Below are positions 34,440 through 45,124 of a DNA stretch of 64,000 nt, piece after piece. The first letter of the stretch is position 1, and each line of letters begins with the position of its first letter. This stretch comes from Paragonimus westermani (Eukaryota > Platyhelminthes > Trematoda > Plagiorchiida > Troglotrematidae). A model generated the notes under the pieces. It ran no database searches and had not been told where the DNA came from. It saw only the letters and a list, made by a program, of their open reading frames with translations. The stretch is taken from contig QNGE01002994.1 of NCBI GenBank assembly GCA_008508345.1, forward strand, positions 7,885 to 71,884, read 5' to 3'. A program made the position numbers and the translations under genes.

Positions 34440-34845
34440 TAGCTGCTGCAAGCGGAACTGTGGTCTTTCGATGACAACCAATCAAAAATGACGATCAGCC
34501 ACTACACCAAATTGGTTTATAAAGGGTGGCGGTTAGGACAAATTGTTAAAACGCGTGTTGGGTTTAAACAGCTGAATTGCTTCAATCAAGGCCTTTAAAC
34601 ATAACAAGGAACAGTCCAATCAAAACGTAAGACGCCTGCTGTCTAGAAGCAATCCCTAATGTAAAAAGTGTTGATAATCTTTAAAAAGGGCATTGTTTTT
34701 CTGATTACTTGAGATTGCTTAGTGCTGCTCAGACCGCTGTTGTCCTGACTTTATCGAAACAGCGTCCAAGTGCGCGACACCCATAGGGTTGGTCACTCAG
34801 TTTTACCACATTGGCTTTTGAAACGAATATTGCTCGAAAAGTCCC
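34440..34845 (+). repeat. Diverged direct repeat R3, copy 2
   Basis: Partner of 33400-33810. Confidence 0.4.
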
Positions 34846-35873
34846 GGTATACTAACATGACATGCTAAGCGCTAGCCTTCCTTGTGATTTCGTCTCAAGA
34901 TGTTCAATCCTACTTCATGGAATAGTGTGGCATCCGCTCGTCCGTGATCATTACGATAAAAGTACGTGGGTAGCTAAAGCTTCGTTAAAAGTCCAGTTGC
35001 TGCTCTATTGATTGCATGTATGGACGCGCATGCAGCGCACTTTTAAAACAGTACGCTCCTGGTGAAGTGTCACTCGCAGTTTGCCTTGCCTTTTGTCCAA
35101 GGCCGACAGATGGTAGCTGTTCCGCTTCGAACTCCGTTTGGAACTAGTGGAGTCTGGCTGGATGTAAGGAACGTGAGAATGACACACAGTCCGTTTGCAG
35201 TTTAGTATTCGAAACAGACTGGGGTTTGCATCGTTAGTGAACTATAATCTAGCTAATCTTTTGAGAGTAAGAAGTTCGGAAATTAGCATTCAACCTCGAA
35301 ACGCTACTGTCTGCGGAAGTGACGTAAAACGTATAATACAGGACGAGTTGTTCAGTACTTGAATATTAACACTTGGGAAGAATGCTGACCTGAAAACCAC
35401 TAAGAGTGAATAGTTCAGGCGTGAGAAGCACTTTTCAAATTTGCGGCTGATCGATTGGTTGATCGCACTCAAGTTAAATAACTGATTTGTGCTTAGAGGT
35501 TGCTACGTTGGGGGGACTTTACAGGTGATCTTTAATCGACTCATTTGTCTTAACCGGCACATGTACCAAGTGGAAAATTCTGTGAACTAGCTAGTGGCAA
35601 AAGTGGGACAAAACCGCTACCTCAAGCATGAGATTTAAAAATGAAATGTTACTTGTTATTCAGGGGAATTCAGTATCTATATTTCTTACTGACTCTTGGA
35701 TTGTTTTAAAGTGACTGTAAAAATATGCATGGAGTTGTTCTGCCTAATCAGTTCAGCTTGGATAAACCTCACATCGTTTTGAAAATAGTGTTGTCAGATT
35801 GTAAGTCACTGAGTTGTTTATTGCATGAATCCTTCACAATCATTGGCAATGGAATATCCATAGTTTCACTCAG
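34846..35873. other. Probable intron or intergenic DNA before terminal exon
   Basis: No element seen. 35725-35801 is a short open frame ending at a good donor (GTAAGT at 35802), but its phase does not fit the exon that follows. Confidence 0.35.
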
Positions 35874-36179
35874 TTCGCCAGTCATACGAGACGTTTACCA
35901 CAACATGCAACAGACAAATTATCTGGGTGTAGCGAATTGGCGACAGCTTGGCCACTCATAAATACTGCCTTCTGTGAACCACGGGCCTGCCAACCACCAA
36001 TCGATTTAATCACACATCTCCCTCCAAAACTTTTGAAGTCGATTGGCCGGTATTTGGAGATTTATCGATTGCTCCGAGTTGCACCCAGTGGAACATGGGG
36101 TGAGTTTTGTGCCTATCGCACTGCTTACACTGTAAATCTCCGGAAATCATGGACAATATCAAGGCATTCTTTACAGTGA
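35874..36179 (+). CDS. Likely terminal exon, SOCS-box-like C-terminus
   Basis: The acceptor CACTCAG precedes 35874 after a pyrimidine-rich tract. The frame is open for 101 codons and ends at TGA (36177-36179). Residues about 41-66 read I-D-L-I-T-H-L-P-P-K-L-L-K-S-I and Y-L-E-I-Y, which fits the C-terminal half of a SOCS box (I-D-x-L-P-L-P-x-x-L-K-x-Y-L). Upstream L-I-N-T-A-F-C may be its first helix. SOCS boxes recruit elongin B/C and cullin-5 and usually sit at the C-terminus, as here. An F-box (L-P-x-x-L-L then W) is an alternative reading. Upstream exons are not identified, so the protein class is open. Confidence 0.4.
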   Translation, partial: FASHTRRLPQHATDKLSGCSELATAWPLINTAFCEPRACQPPIDLITHLPPKLLKSIGRYLEIYRLLRVAPSGTWGEFCAYRTAYTVNLRKSWTISRHSLQ

Positions 36180-36918
36180 GTGAATGGACTAATCAATACT
36201 CACCATGATGCATTACGCTAAGGTTTTACTTTGCAATTCATTAGTTGTTACTTACTTGGTGTTTTAATCGCATCACTATTCGGGTAATGTGGTATTTAGA
36301 CTGCTGTGTATTTTGACTGTATATCAAGAAAAGTGGTCTACAGAAAGAATTGGAAATGTCTTACATTGTAGTTGTTGTGCCTGTTCGGAATTATGAATAA
36401 GGAAAGCGGGGAACTTAGTCAAAAATTTAGCCAGTGAAACACAAATCTTAATAGTAATTATCATTACTTGTGTGTAATAATCTGCTCAGTTTTAATATAG
36501 TAAACTCTAGAGCACCAGTGCTCCCCAAACCCCTATTTCTCAAATGCTTCGTAATTACGGCGAACAGTAGATTGCCTCAGATTACTTCAAAATGCTTTTT
36601 GATGTTTCAAATCTCCTAAAAACCAGCTCAAAAGAATTGTATAGGTAGTCACTTTACCCGGGTGGTTTCGAGTCAGTTTTCGCGAGTCAGGTACAAAATG
36701 GCCCAATTGTCACACGCGAATTTTTTGATTTTTTGTGTGTTAGCAATTAAAGCAATTGATCTTTGAAACCGATAAATAACTGCTTCTCTTGTATGGGGGA
36801 AAAGCCATGGTTATTTTGTAAACTGTTATCGGCACACCGAAAGCTTTGCTCAAGCGGCTTGTGGTCACTCTGCTAATGACTAGAAGGTCTACTCTAACTG
36901 GAGCTCAAAGTAACTATT
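36180..36918. other. No feature recognised
   Basis: AT-rich; possibly 3' UTR of the preceding exon and intergenic DNA. Confidence 0.4.
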
Positions 36919-37033
36919 ATGGTTCAGCTCAAGCAAGATCAGAACTCAAACTTGAAAGACTCTGTAGAAAGGGAACCATCCAAAAGGTCTAGTTGCATTT
37001 CGCGTCAAAATTATACGGCGAACAAGTCTTTTG
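36919..37033 (+). CDS. Candidate first coding exon of unrecognised multi-exon gene
   Basis: ATG at 36919 has A at -3 and G at +4, with an in-frame stop about 20 bp upstream. The frame is polar (Lys, Ser, Asn, Gln) and reaches a donor GTAATA at 37034 in phase 1, which fits the phase-1 acceptor at 39822. The link is inferred only from phase and composition. The intron would hold the LINE fragment, a Penelope-like insertion and a solo LTR. Confidence 0.3.
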
Positions 37034-38031
37034 GTAATATCTTTCTTATTACTAATCGAATGAGAGGCATTTCGGTGAAGAAACAAATAAATCTTAATGT
37101 CGTAAGGCATCTGACTGAACGTGGATTGAACAACCCCAGTTGAAAAATAGGTATGTACGAAAATAAAAGAAATAGGCATAACACAAGTCTACTGTTCAGC
37201 AAGATGCTGTGTTGTTACCTCGTATTGATAAAACGGGATTGGATATTAGCTTGACGTGAAGCCTTGCGCATCTCCATGACCTACTGGGTTGAACTAGACG
37301 GTGAGAAAATCACACCGATAAAGTCACTCATACCAGGTAGGTCAATAGATAGGGGTTTAAAAAAACTAGTCTGCTGGTCTTCCAAAATGGGAAGTAGAGA
37401 AAGATTGACGTATTTTTCCGGAAAGATTAATAGTTTAGACATACGACCACACACCCGCTACCTCGAGTTACAAGCTCTTGAGCCAGAGGCTTCGGCTGAG
37501 AACCCTAATCATTCCCCTGTCTAGGTCTAGGCGTCCTGGCAGTATCTCAGCCCACACGCAACCACGAATACTCGCAACACCAATAATTCCACACTGCATC
37601 GGCCGTCGCACAGGATAAAAGAGGTCGCCCTATCTACTGCATACAACAGAGTGGATAGGTGAAAACATGTTACTGCTGACCCCTCACCCATCGTCCTATC
37701 AAATGTAGCTGTCACGGCTCTCTTGACTCACATTTCTGGTGATTACTCTGCAGGCTCCAAAACAAATATCGCTAACTATAACAACGCGTTAGACTTATTG
37801 AATGTCGACTTCTGTTGTATTTCGCAGACTAGAATCCCTGACAGCAGTTAACGTATGAAAATAACAGTACCCGTACTGCCTATATGATACTGGTTATACA
37901 GTTCAAGTGGTTCCACAGCTGCTGCTAACGGTCGCATCCCAAATGATAGATTGGATTTCTGTTAATACTAGACTTTGGGTCGTCCGCTGGACCAGTTCAG
38001 TTAGGGCTAGTTTTAGACGCAAAAATTTCAG

Positions 38032-38048
38032 AAATATTTTAACTGTAT
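38032..38048 (+). repeat. 17-bp target-site duplication, left
   Basis: AAATATTTTAACTGTAT is repeated exactly at 38241-38257 and brackets the 192-bp insertion. Confidence 0.85.
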
Positions 38049-38240
38049 TGATGAGTCAACACGAAGTTTCTGATGGTTGGGAACAGTGGTGGTGTTGCTT
38101 GTAGCTCGGGTTGATGGTTTTGGTATTGATATGTACGCCGAGCTTGGCATTTAGGTTGCAAACGTTTCATCACCAGGCGAGGTGACATCATCAGTGCGTA
38201 AGTGTTTCAGCGTATACGCTCGGCGTACATATCAATACCA
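38049..38240 (-). mobile_element. 192-bp Penelope-like fragment inserted in LINE endonuclease
   Basis: It is flanked by a perfect 17-bp duplication; removing it rejoins the endonuclease frame. It contains a hammerhead-like core on the minus strand, and near both sides inverted copies of TTTTGGTATTGATATGTACG. The same sequence family occurs at 41366-41490 and 41640-41790. Short insertions with terminal hairpins and ribozyme motifs fit Penelope-like element ends. Confidence 0.75.
38158..38197 (-). ncRNA. Hammerhead-ribozyme-like motif
   Basis: The minus strand reads GCA-CTGATGA, a stem-loop (GTCACC…GGTGAT), GAAA, then CGTT-TGC. GCA/TGC can form stem I, and AC-GT a minimal stem III as in dimer-type hammerheads of Penelope-like elements. 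One extra T lies between CTGATGA and stem II. The cleavage position would follow ACGTT. Confidence 0.5.
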
Positions 38241-38257
38241 AAATATTTTAACTGTAT
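38241..38257 (+). repeat. 17-bp target-site duplication, right
   Basis: Exact copy of 38032-38048. Confidence 0.85.
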
Positions 38258-38858
38258 CTGCCCGTGCTTCACTTGACTATGGTGATGCCGGTGTCAAGGT
38301 TGGCTTTTACTCGGACCTGCCCGCTCTTCTTCAGTCAACACATGGGTCTGATATAGCCCTTCTGCCTGGACATATAAACGCCAATACCAACCGCCTTCGT
38401 GAGACTGAGTCTCGTTAAGTTGGCGAGTTTCGGATAGCATCACATCACCCTGATAATGGCAGGCGGCTGTTGCATGTGTGCACTGATCATAACTTGCTTT
38501 TAGACAGCATTACTTTCAGACAATGTGCGCCTCGTTGTTATGCATGATGCCCTCGTTCTGTGAGTCAGATCTGGCTTCAGAAAGACCCAATGGCTGTTAG
38601 TTACAAATTGCATAATCCATTAACATTTTCACTTGGATTCCGCTCATTCGTTGGTACGTTGCGGTTTCGTTCTTACTTTCGCTGGGCAACGATCTTACCG
38701 ACGGCAAAGGCTGGCTGTTGCTGAACTAACTATGCCATCTGTGAAGCGTAGATACGAAAATAGCTTAGAGCGCAAGCTTACTAGTTCTCATCCCGAAGAT
38801 CCCCATAGCTGTCAGGTCCAAGTTTCATAGACCGTTCGCGAAGCAGGTACTGTATAAT

Positions 38859-39390
38859 TGTAGCGAGAAGGCGTCCAATAAAGCACAATCTTCATTGCCC
38901 AAATCGCCAGTCACATGCAACGCGCGCTCTCTCGTTTATGAGTCAATTCCAAATCGCAACATCCCCCCCCCCGGTTTCCGTTCACACGTCGTGTGCACTT
39001 CTAACCGGTTTACGTGCGTGACCGGTGCCTTCTATCGGAGGGTTTTTCGCTTGCCATTCCTCGTCTGTTTGTCCGATTCCGTTGCGCGTTGGCTCGTCCG
39101 GCTGCTCGTGCTGTCCGCCATCCACCCAGTGCTGGCCTTGACCGTATCCCAACATCGTGTCGAGATGTTCCTCTAAATGTTGGAAAAACCACGCCTCCGA
39201 TCTGGCCGTCTGTCGTATTTCGCCTGCCCTGCCTCGCCCGTTGGTCCGATCTAGTCGAGCGATGACTCATCCGGTCGCGCACGTTGTCCTTGATCCGATC
39301 GCGGCAGGTTTTCGAACGTACTTCCCCCCACGTTGAGGTATTCGGCCGAGCGTTCGAAAACTCGCACCCCCGACCTGACAATCCACCACA
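38859..39390 (-). mobile_element. Solo LTR of family C (532 bp)
   Basis: It runs TGTAGCG…CCACCACA on the plus strand and is flanked by a perfect 4-bp duplication TAAT (38855-38858 and 39391-39394). Minus orientation is inferred because the polyadenylation-like AATAAA of the 44.6-kb copy then falls near its 3' end. The GC-rich interior keeps long open frames. It lies in the proposed intron before 39822. Confidence 0.85.
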
Positions 39391-39821
39391 TAATGCGGCA
39401 CGGTGTTTCGTGGGCTGAACAGTGAACCTCGGAGAAATCCCTGGAGTTGTTTGAAGCCAGACAGAACATTCCTTCTGGCACTTCATACGAAAAGTTTAGG
39501 AATGGTATCCGTAAGAAACTGAAACGTAGTTTGATTAGTGCACTGAGTAGATCAATAAGTATTCTACTGTTTTTGTAAAAAAAATTGGAATGTCTAAAAA
39601 AACAGTTTGAGATAACTGGTAATTCATTTAACATTGTTAGAAATTGTCAAAAAGTTCTCTTTTAAACTGGGGGAAGTTGCTAAATATGTACATATTTACT
39701 GGTATGTCGTACGTTTGTTTATACCTAATGGTTGCAAACAGTAAGCAACATTTCCAATCAACAATGCTATAATTCAATCTGTATAATTCTACAACAAATA
39801 GGAATCTGTAGGGAAATCCAG

Positions 39822-40370
39822 GTTTCTGGTGTGCAAATTTGGTCACGAATATTGAAAAATGTGACTTCTGTCGTTTGCGTTGTCAGAATTTCTCAAATAA
39901 CTCAAAAAACAAAACAACCCAGAATGATGTGGACACACTTGAGGAGAAAAAGAGTAACTCACATTCTGCGATCAAGCAACAGGTTGATGCAAACGTAATC
40001 AAAGAGCAAAACTCAAAATCATCAACAAATCGTGTAACTTTTATCGAGCCCGCCGAAACTGATAAACCCGAACCGGAAGAGGCGAAGCACAAAGAAAACA
40101 TTTCGACGCAGCCTAGTCTGCTTAGGGAGCGTGCCCTTAATGCTTTGGATCGAGGAACGAGAGAAAGTGAATTTGTGGAGTACGATGTCAAACGAAAGCT
40201 CTCAAGGGCACTAACAGAAACGATAGGTGTCGGGAATAGAACAGTGTATCCAACGCCACGGCCGGCTCATGACCTGTCGGACACTGACCTATCAGGACTC
40301 TCGCTTGATGAACCGTTGAACGCTACCAAAAAATGCACTCCGGCTACCCACATGACAGCACATCACCCTG
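39822..40370 (+). CDS. Exon of unrecognised host gene, long polar exon
   Basis: The acceptor is AAATCCAG; the donor is GTAAGT at 40371, phase 1 in and phase 1 out. It is open for 182 full codons, one of the longest non-transposon frames here. The beginning has closely spaced Cys (F-W-C, K-C-D-F-C-R-L-R-C), possibly a zinc-binding half-site. The rest is charged and low in hydrophobics (E-P-A-E-T-D-K-P-E-P-E-E), so probably disordered, with a S-D-T-D-L-S-G-L-S-L-D-E-P motif near the end. No family is recognised. Confidence 0.55.
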
Positions 40371-40529
40371 GTAAGTTGGAGTTTTAAGTTGATCCTTCTG
40401 TACTATGGTTACACAGGTGGTTGAAAAATAGGGCCAGTACATGTGCGCGTTGGGCAACTTCGTCCATTATAGCTAGGATTTTATGCTCATCTCATTATGC
40501 GTCTTACGTCTTTATCGTATTCCATATAG

Positions 40530-40681
40530 CCCCAAATAAACACATTCCAAAGAACGTAACATCCCAAATGGATGGCGTCGAGAGACAGAAGCTGGACTCC
40601 AATGGGAATGACCGACCGCGTGACTATCGATTCGACAGAATTATGCTTCAACCAGCACGGGAGCACACGCAACCAATCACA
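40530..40681 (+). CDS. Exon of unrecognised host gene
   Basis: The acceptor CATATAG ends at 40529 and the donor GTAAGT starts at 40682. The intron from 40371 is 159 bp. Phase 1 in matches the preceding exon, phase 0 out. It encodes about 50 polar residues (…R-P-R-D-Y-R-F-D-R-I-M-L-Q-P-A-R). The consistent phase and two strong donors make this pair the best-supported part of the gene. Confidence 0.55.
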
Positions 40682-41365
40682 GTAAGTGCGCGTGCTGTAA
40701 AAGTCAGCTGTTGTTACCACTTTCTGCATTTGCTTCTGTAGCTGTTAGCCTCAATTCCAACAATCAGGTTCATCAAGGTGACAAGTCAAACGGACTTATT
40801 TCTCATGGTACTGATTTCCGCATGACCGTTGAGCCTGTATTTGGGAGAATCGGCTGATCATAAAAACGCAAGATATGGACCTGTGGCTGTGATCTAAGTG
40901 ATGGATTCGACAAGATTCAGTTTGCATCGGTCCAGATGAAGTGCATCCTGTTTTGGAACCGCGCGGACTTAGCAGAAAAATTGGAACAGTCTGATTAGCC
41001 ACTTGTGACAGTTCAACGTAAGATTAAGCAAACTACAAAAGGTTTCTTTTGCAAGCCCATTGATCACGAACTGGCGACATCATCATTGACGAGGGAACCA
41101 ACTGAAGGGCTCATCAAAATGTATATGATGAGTGGCTTAAAAAGGATGTTGTCGCTCACGGGTGTCACGGGTCACTGGTTGCTCATGACGAAGTGGCGTA
41201 AAACAACCCTGGAAGGAAAGTCAAAATGCTATTATAGCACCGTCACTTCTCAGAGGGAATGAGATTGCAAAATATTCGAGAAATAGTTACAGCCTTCTAA
41301 TCATAATGATCCGGATCACCTTTATAATTCCGAACTTGAAATCTCTGTAAATTGAGTTACCTCTA

Positions 41366-41443
41366 TTGGTATTGATATGTTCGCCGAGCTTGGCATTTAG
41401 GTTGCAACCTGATTGCCAAGCTCGGCGAACATATCAATACCAA
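41366..41443. repeat. Perfect 30-bp hairpin from Penelope-like end
   Basis: The arms 41366-41395 and 41414-41443 are exact reverse complements across an 18-base loop, which itself contains the palindrome GGTTGCAACC. The arm sequence is the TTGGTATTGATATGTTCG segment of the Penelope-like repeats, so two copies meet head to head. Confidence 0.8.
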
Positions 41444-41639
41444 AACCATCAACCTGAGCTACAAACAACGCCACCACTGTACCCAACCATGAGTTACCCC
41501 CAGTGATGAAGCTGTATTTCACTTGAACGAGATCATGTATTGCCGATATGTTAGCAACTGCACTAACCAGTCTGACCACAAGGTAGTAGTGAAATGACTT
41601 GTGACCGAAAAATAAAGGGGATGTCAAGTATGTTTCTGA

Positions 41640-42015
41640 TGGTTGGGAACAGCGGTGGTGTTGTTTGTAGCTTGGGTTGATGGTTTTGGTATTGATATGT
41701 TCGCCGAGCTTGGCATTTAGGTTGCAAACGTTTCATCACCAAGCGAGGTGACATCATCAGTGCGTGAGTGTTTCGGCGTATAATTTTGAATGTGGCGTTT
41801 GGTGAAGTTGGATCGATGCCTGCTCTTATACAGCAGAGTGGTTCGACCTACTGGTCTGAATTCTGGTTGGTCGCTTTTTGTCGTGTTTGGCCTGACCCCG
41901 TCTCCCGTTTTGTCTGGCTATCTCCCAAGCCTGTGGATGATTGAGCGCTGGTCTGTAGTTGATACTTGGCGGGATAATGTTTTGACGCAGGCATTCATGC
42001 AAGAAGAATAGCTAT
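41640..42015 (-). mobile_element. Penelope-like element terminal region with ribozyme motif
   Basis: On the minus strand a TATA-like TATAAGAG (about 41826-41833) precedes a hammerhead-like core (41723-41764) and the conserved CCTAAATGCCAAGC and GAACATATCAATACC sequence. It is related to 38049-38240. No RT is attached. Confidence 0.65.
41723..41764 (-). ncRNA. Hammerhead-ribozyme-like motif
   Basis: It has the same core as 38158-38197: CTGATGA, a stem of 6 pairs closing a TCGCTT loop, GAAA, ACGT and an H-type base, with GCA/TGC stem I. The loop differs by one base from the other copy while both stem arms are kept, as expected for a constrained fold. Confidence 0.5.
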
Positions 42016-44592
42016 TCACGTGTGGAAGGGGATGTCAGGTATGTAAAATTTGCCAAAAAGGTTTGACGGGGATCCCCTTAGTGGAATCTATCCACATCCC
42101 AGGACTTAAGTCACAAATATATTACACAATAACGCTGCAAAATTTAGTCAGCAAAACAACAGTAATAGTAATTTTAATAACGAATGGGTTCAATGTGACA
42201 CAATAAATGTTGGAGGTAAGCCACTGGAAGAGGGTTTTCAACGGTCTGTGAAAAGTATGACTACTAGTGTATGTTCAGTTTTCCTGCTGTCTGCCCCGGA
42301 ACATTTGCATATTTCTTGCATACAACATACCTGAACAGTTTCAGCATGATGTACGAGAGGGATCTGGTCGGTATTAGTACTATTCCCGTTTGGTTTAGGC
42401 TGAAGCTTGTGAACTTTTATTTTCAAATGTCTCCAGTAGAAGTGATCTGGAAGCGATAATTTGGCTGACTTATAGGGCTAGACACTATGTTATCTTGTTC
42501 CGTTCCATCCATTTGGAAAGTCGAAGACGAACTGAACGTGCAAAAACGACTTGTAACTCCAATGTGCTATGTAATTTATGTGAAAAACTCGGTGTCAGCG
42601 TTCCCACGTCTTGGAGAACAGTTGAGGTCGTATACTTCTGAGTGCCCTTGTGGCTGATCCAATGGTCAACAGGTGACGTGTAGTAACTCAAGGCTCAAAC
42701 CACTAGATGAAAAAAGAGGGAGTTTTTTTTAAACGGTATCGCACGTCAAGACTAGAAACATTCAACACGATAAGTTCAGTTATGTCACTAAAAGATCCAA
42801 TTCTAAAATCGTCCGACACCCATAACAGCTGCAGACAATAACTTACATCAGCACTGATTAGTATTACCTAAGTCAAACGAGGCTCAATTACATATTCTAA
42901 GGTGTCTTCTTTTCTCAGCTCGACATATTAAGTAATAAAATTTGGCCCCATTGTTCCGCTGTATTCGCGTTACAATGGTCAAAACTGGTCAAAGCTGGCT
43001 CATTACAAAGAGGACTTTGATCAGTCATTACGCTGTATTTGTGTGACTAATACTAAGAACAATTAACTCCTCTGTTTACATACAGGTCTACCAATGCATG
43101 CTCTGTCATTAACGGATCCACAATGGTTAAGGCAATTTTGGCTACAGATATTGCATGGTTATTGAGATTTCTATGTTAACCGGCCTGTCAGCTTTCTTGG
43201 TTCGCAGACCAGGCGAACTGACTGATTCTCCATCGGGCATGTAGTTACTGTTTCGCTTTGTTATAGAAAAACTGATTGCTCCGAGCAGTCTGCACACGTG
43301 CACCGAAATCTCGCTGTTTGTTCGCCCGTTCTCACCTTTAAAAAAGAATAAGCAAAATCTCTACATTCGGAGGATGTCCGGAGTTTAAGTAACTTACTGT
43401 TCTGTAACCGGTCGGTTCACAAAAAGCTACTGGTTGATGTGTCGCACTGGCGGCTACCGGTCAATCTTGTGATAGACGAGAGAATTCAGAACGAAAGAGC
43501 TTGACTGCATGACCAAGAAAAAGTAGACGGCTCAGTTTTAGTGATTGAATTTATTCATTAGTAATATCAAAGCAAGCTGTCACTCACCCGACTGGGCTTG
43601 ACAGTCAATTAGTGTACACCCTTGAGCAATCTATAGTCCCATGCAATGTTCTTGTCTTTGCTGTCTGTCCCTGTTGTATACGTGTCAATCCTTTTTGTTC
43701 GGAGTAGAATTTTCATATCCGTCTTATGATCGACAACAGTGTGGCCGTCTGGACTCCCCACAACGCTCATCAGTCAGAGAGAGCTCATTGCATCTTGTAA
43801 ATGTGATCATCAGGACACATTTGTAAAATAGCTACTGAGAAAGAGAAAGTAAGCTGTGAGGAACGGGTGCCCACGGTACTTCAATACCAGGTCAATACGG
43901 TTACACAGATGATCAAATGCACAGACGCAAGAAAAAATAGGCAACATTAAGGAAATGTAACATCAGAGATTATTAGTACAGAGTGGTCTGAGTTTCGCAC
44001 ACCTATTTCGTCACCGATTTGGGACCAGTACGACAACGATGGTCTGAACGTGACCATCGAAGCTGTTGCGGACGGGTGGGTATTCGTCTGACCCTCGTCC
44101 ACTAACAATTTAGAACGCCCCTCCTGAAGAGCAGTCGAAATATGGTCGCACGACATCGAACTGAAAAAAATGTGTTAGACTTTGGAAACAAACCATGCAT
44201 GTCCAGCTAAGTTTGGAAACATGACAAGTAATTAGTTTGAGAATAATCTGGGACCAGTGACAGCAACCAAGATTAGAATAAAAGGGAACGCGTGCCTGGC
44301 TCCAGCTCATTCGGCAGCACTCAAGAATGTGAAGGGAGGAAAGTGTGTAAAACCTTCGAGTGCGTTAAGCAACGTTCGAAAATGTCCACGTTAAACGATC
44401 TTGAAGAATGGAATAATAGATGGATTGTTAGGAAATCGACAAGCACTCGCCGGGTGCAATTAGTTGCACAACTGAGAAAAGCGGTACCCAGTTCGTGTCA
44501 GACTTCCTATAGCAGGCGTAGACATAATCGTGTGTACAGAACAGAAAAACGGGAAAACACGGTTGTAACCGGGGTCTTCAAAACAGCCATGC
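42016..44592. other. Intron-like DNA, no feature recognised
   Basis: It lies between the exons at 40.6 and 47.7 kb. 44373-44597 is an open frame with a fair start context (M-S-T-L-N-D-L-E-E-W) that runs into the solo LTR, but it has no recognised domain. Confidence 0.35.
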
Positions 44593-45124
44593 TGTAGCGA
44601 GAAGGCGTCCAATAAAGCACATTCTTTATTGCCCAAATCGCCAGTCACATGCAACGCGCGCTCTCTCGTTTTTGAGTCAATTCCAACTCGCAACATCCCC
44701 CACCCCCGGTTTCCGTTCTCACGTCGTGTGCACTTCTCACCGGTTCACGTGTGTGATCGGCGCCTTCTATCGGGCGGTTTTCCGCTTCCCATTCCTCGTC
44801 TGTTTGTCCGATTTCGTTGCGCGATGGCTCGTCCGGATGCTCGTACTGTCCGCCATCCACCCAATGTTGGCCTTGACCGTATTCCAACATCGTGTCTAGA
44901 TGTTCCTCTAAATGTTGGAAAAACCACGCCTCCGATCTGGCCATCTGTCGTGATTCGCCTGTCCTGCCTCGCCCGTTGGTCCGATCCAGTCGAGCGATGA
45001 CTCATCCGGCCGCGCACATTGTTCTTGTTTCGATCGCGGTAGGCTTTTGAACGTACCTCCCCCGCGTTGAGGTATTCGGCCTAGCGTTCGAAAACTCGCA
45101 CCTCCGACCTGACAATCCACCACA
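44593..45124 (-). mobile_element. Solo LTR of family C (532 bp)
   Basis: Same length and termini as 38859-39390. The flanks ATGC (44589-44592) and ATAC (45125-45128) match at 3 of 4 bases. On the minus strand AATAAA lies about 40 bp before the end, which fits the inferred orientation. Confidence 0.85.

Larger units (their letters stand above)
37455..38830 (+). mobile_element. LINE 5' fragment: UTR and endonuclease, interrupted by insertion
   Basis: 37455-37720 repeats the LINE 5' UTR. The endonuclease then reads V-D-F-C-C-I-S-Q-T-R-I (about 37805), stops, and R-N-I-L-T-V up to 38048. It resumes at 38258 with F-Y-S-D-L-P-A-L-L-Q, G-H-I-N-A (box G-D-x-N-A changed), D-N-G-R-R-L-L-H-V-C, M-A-V-S-Y and D-S-A-H-S-L-V-R-C. 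It ends in the linker at about 38830 without RT. It lies in the proposed first intron of the host gene. Confidence 0.8.

Noticed and set aside
35725..35801. Upstream exon joined to the SOCS-like exon
   Set aside because: It ends at a good donor but its exit phase does not fit the acceptor at 35874.
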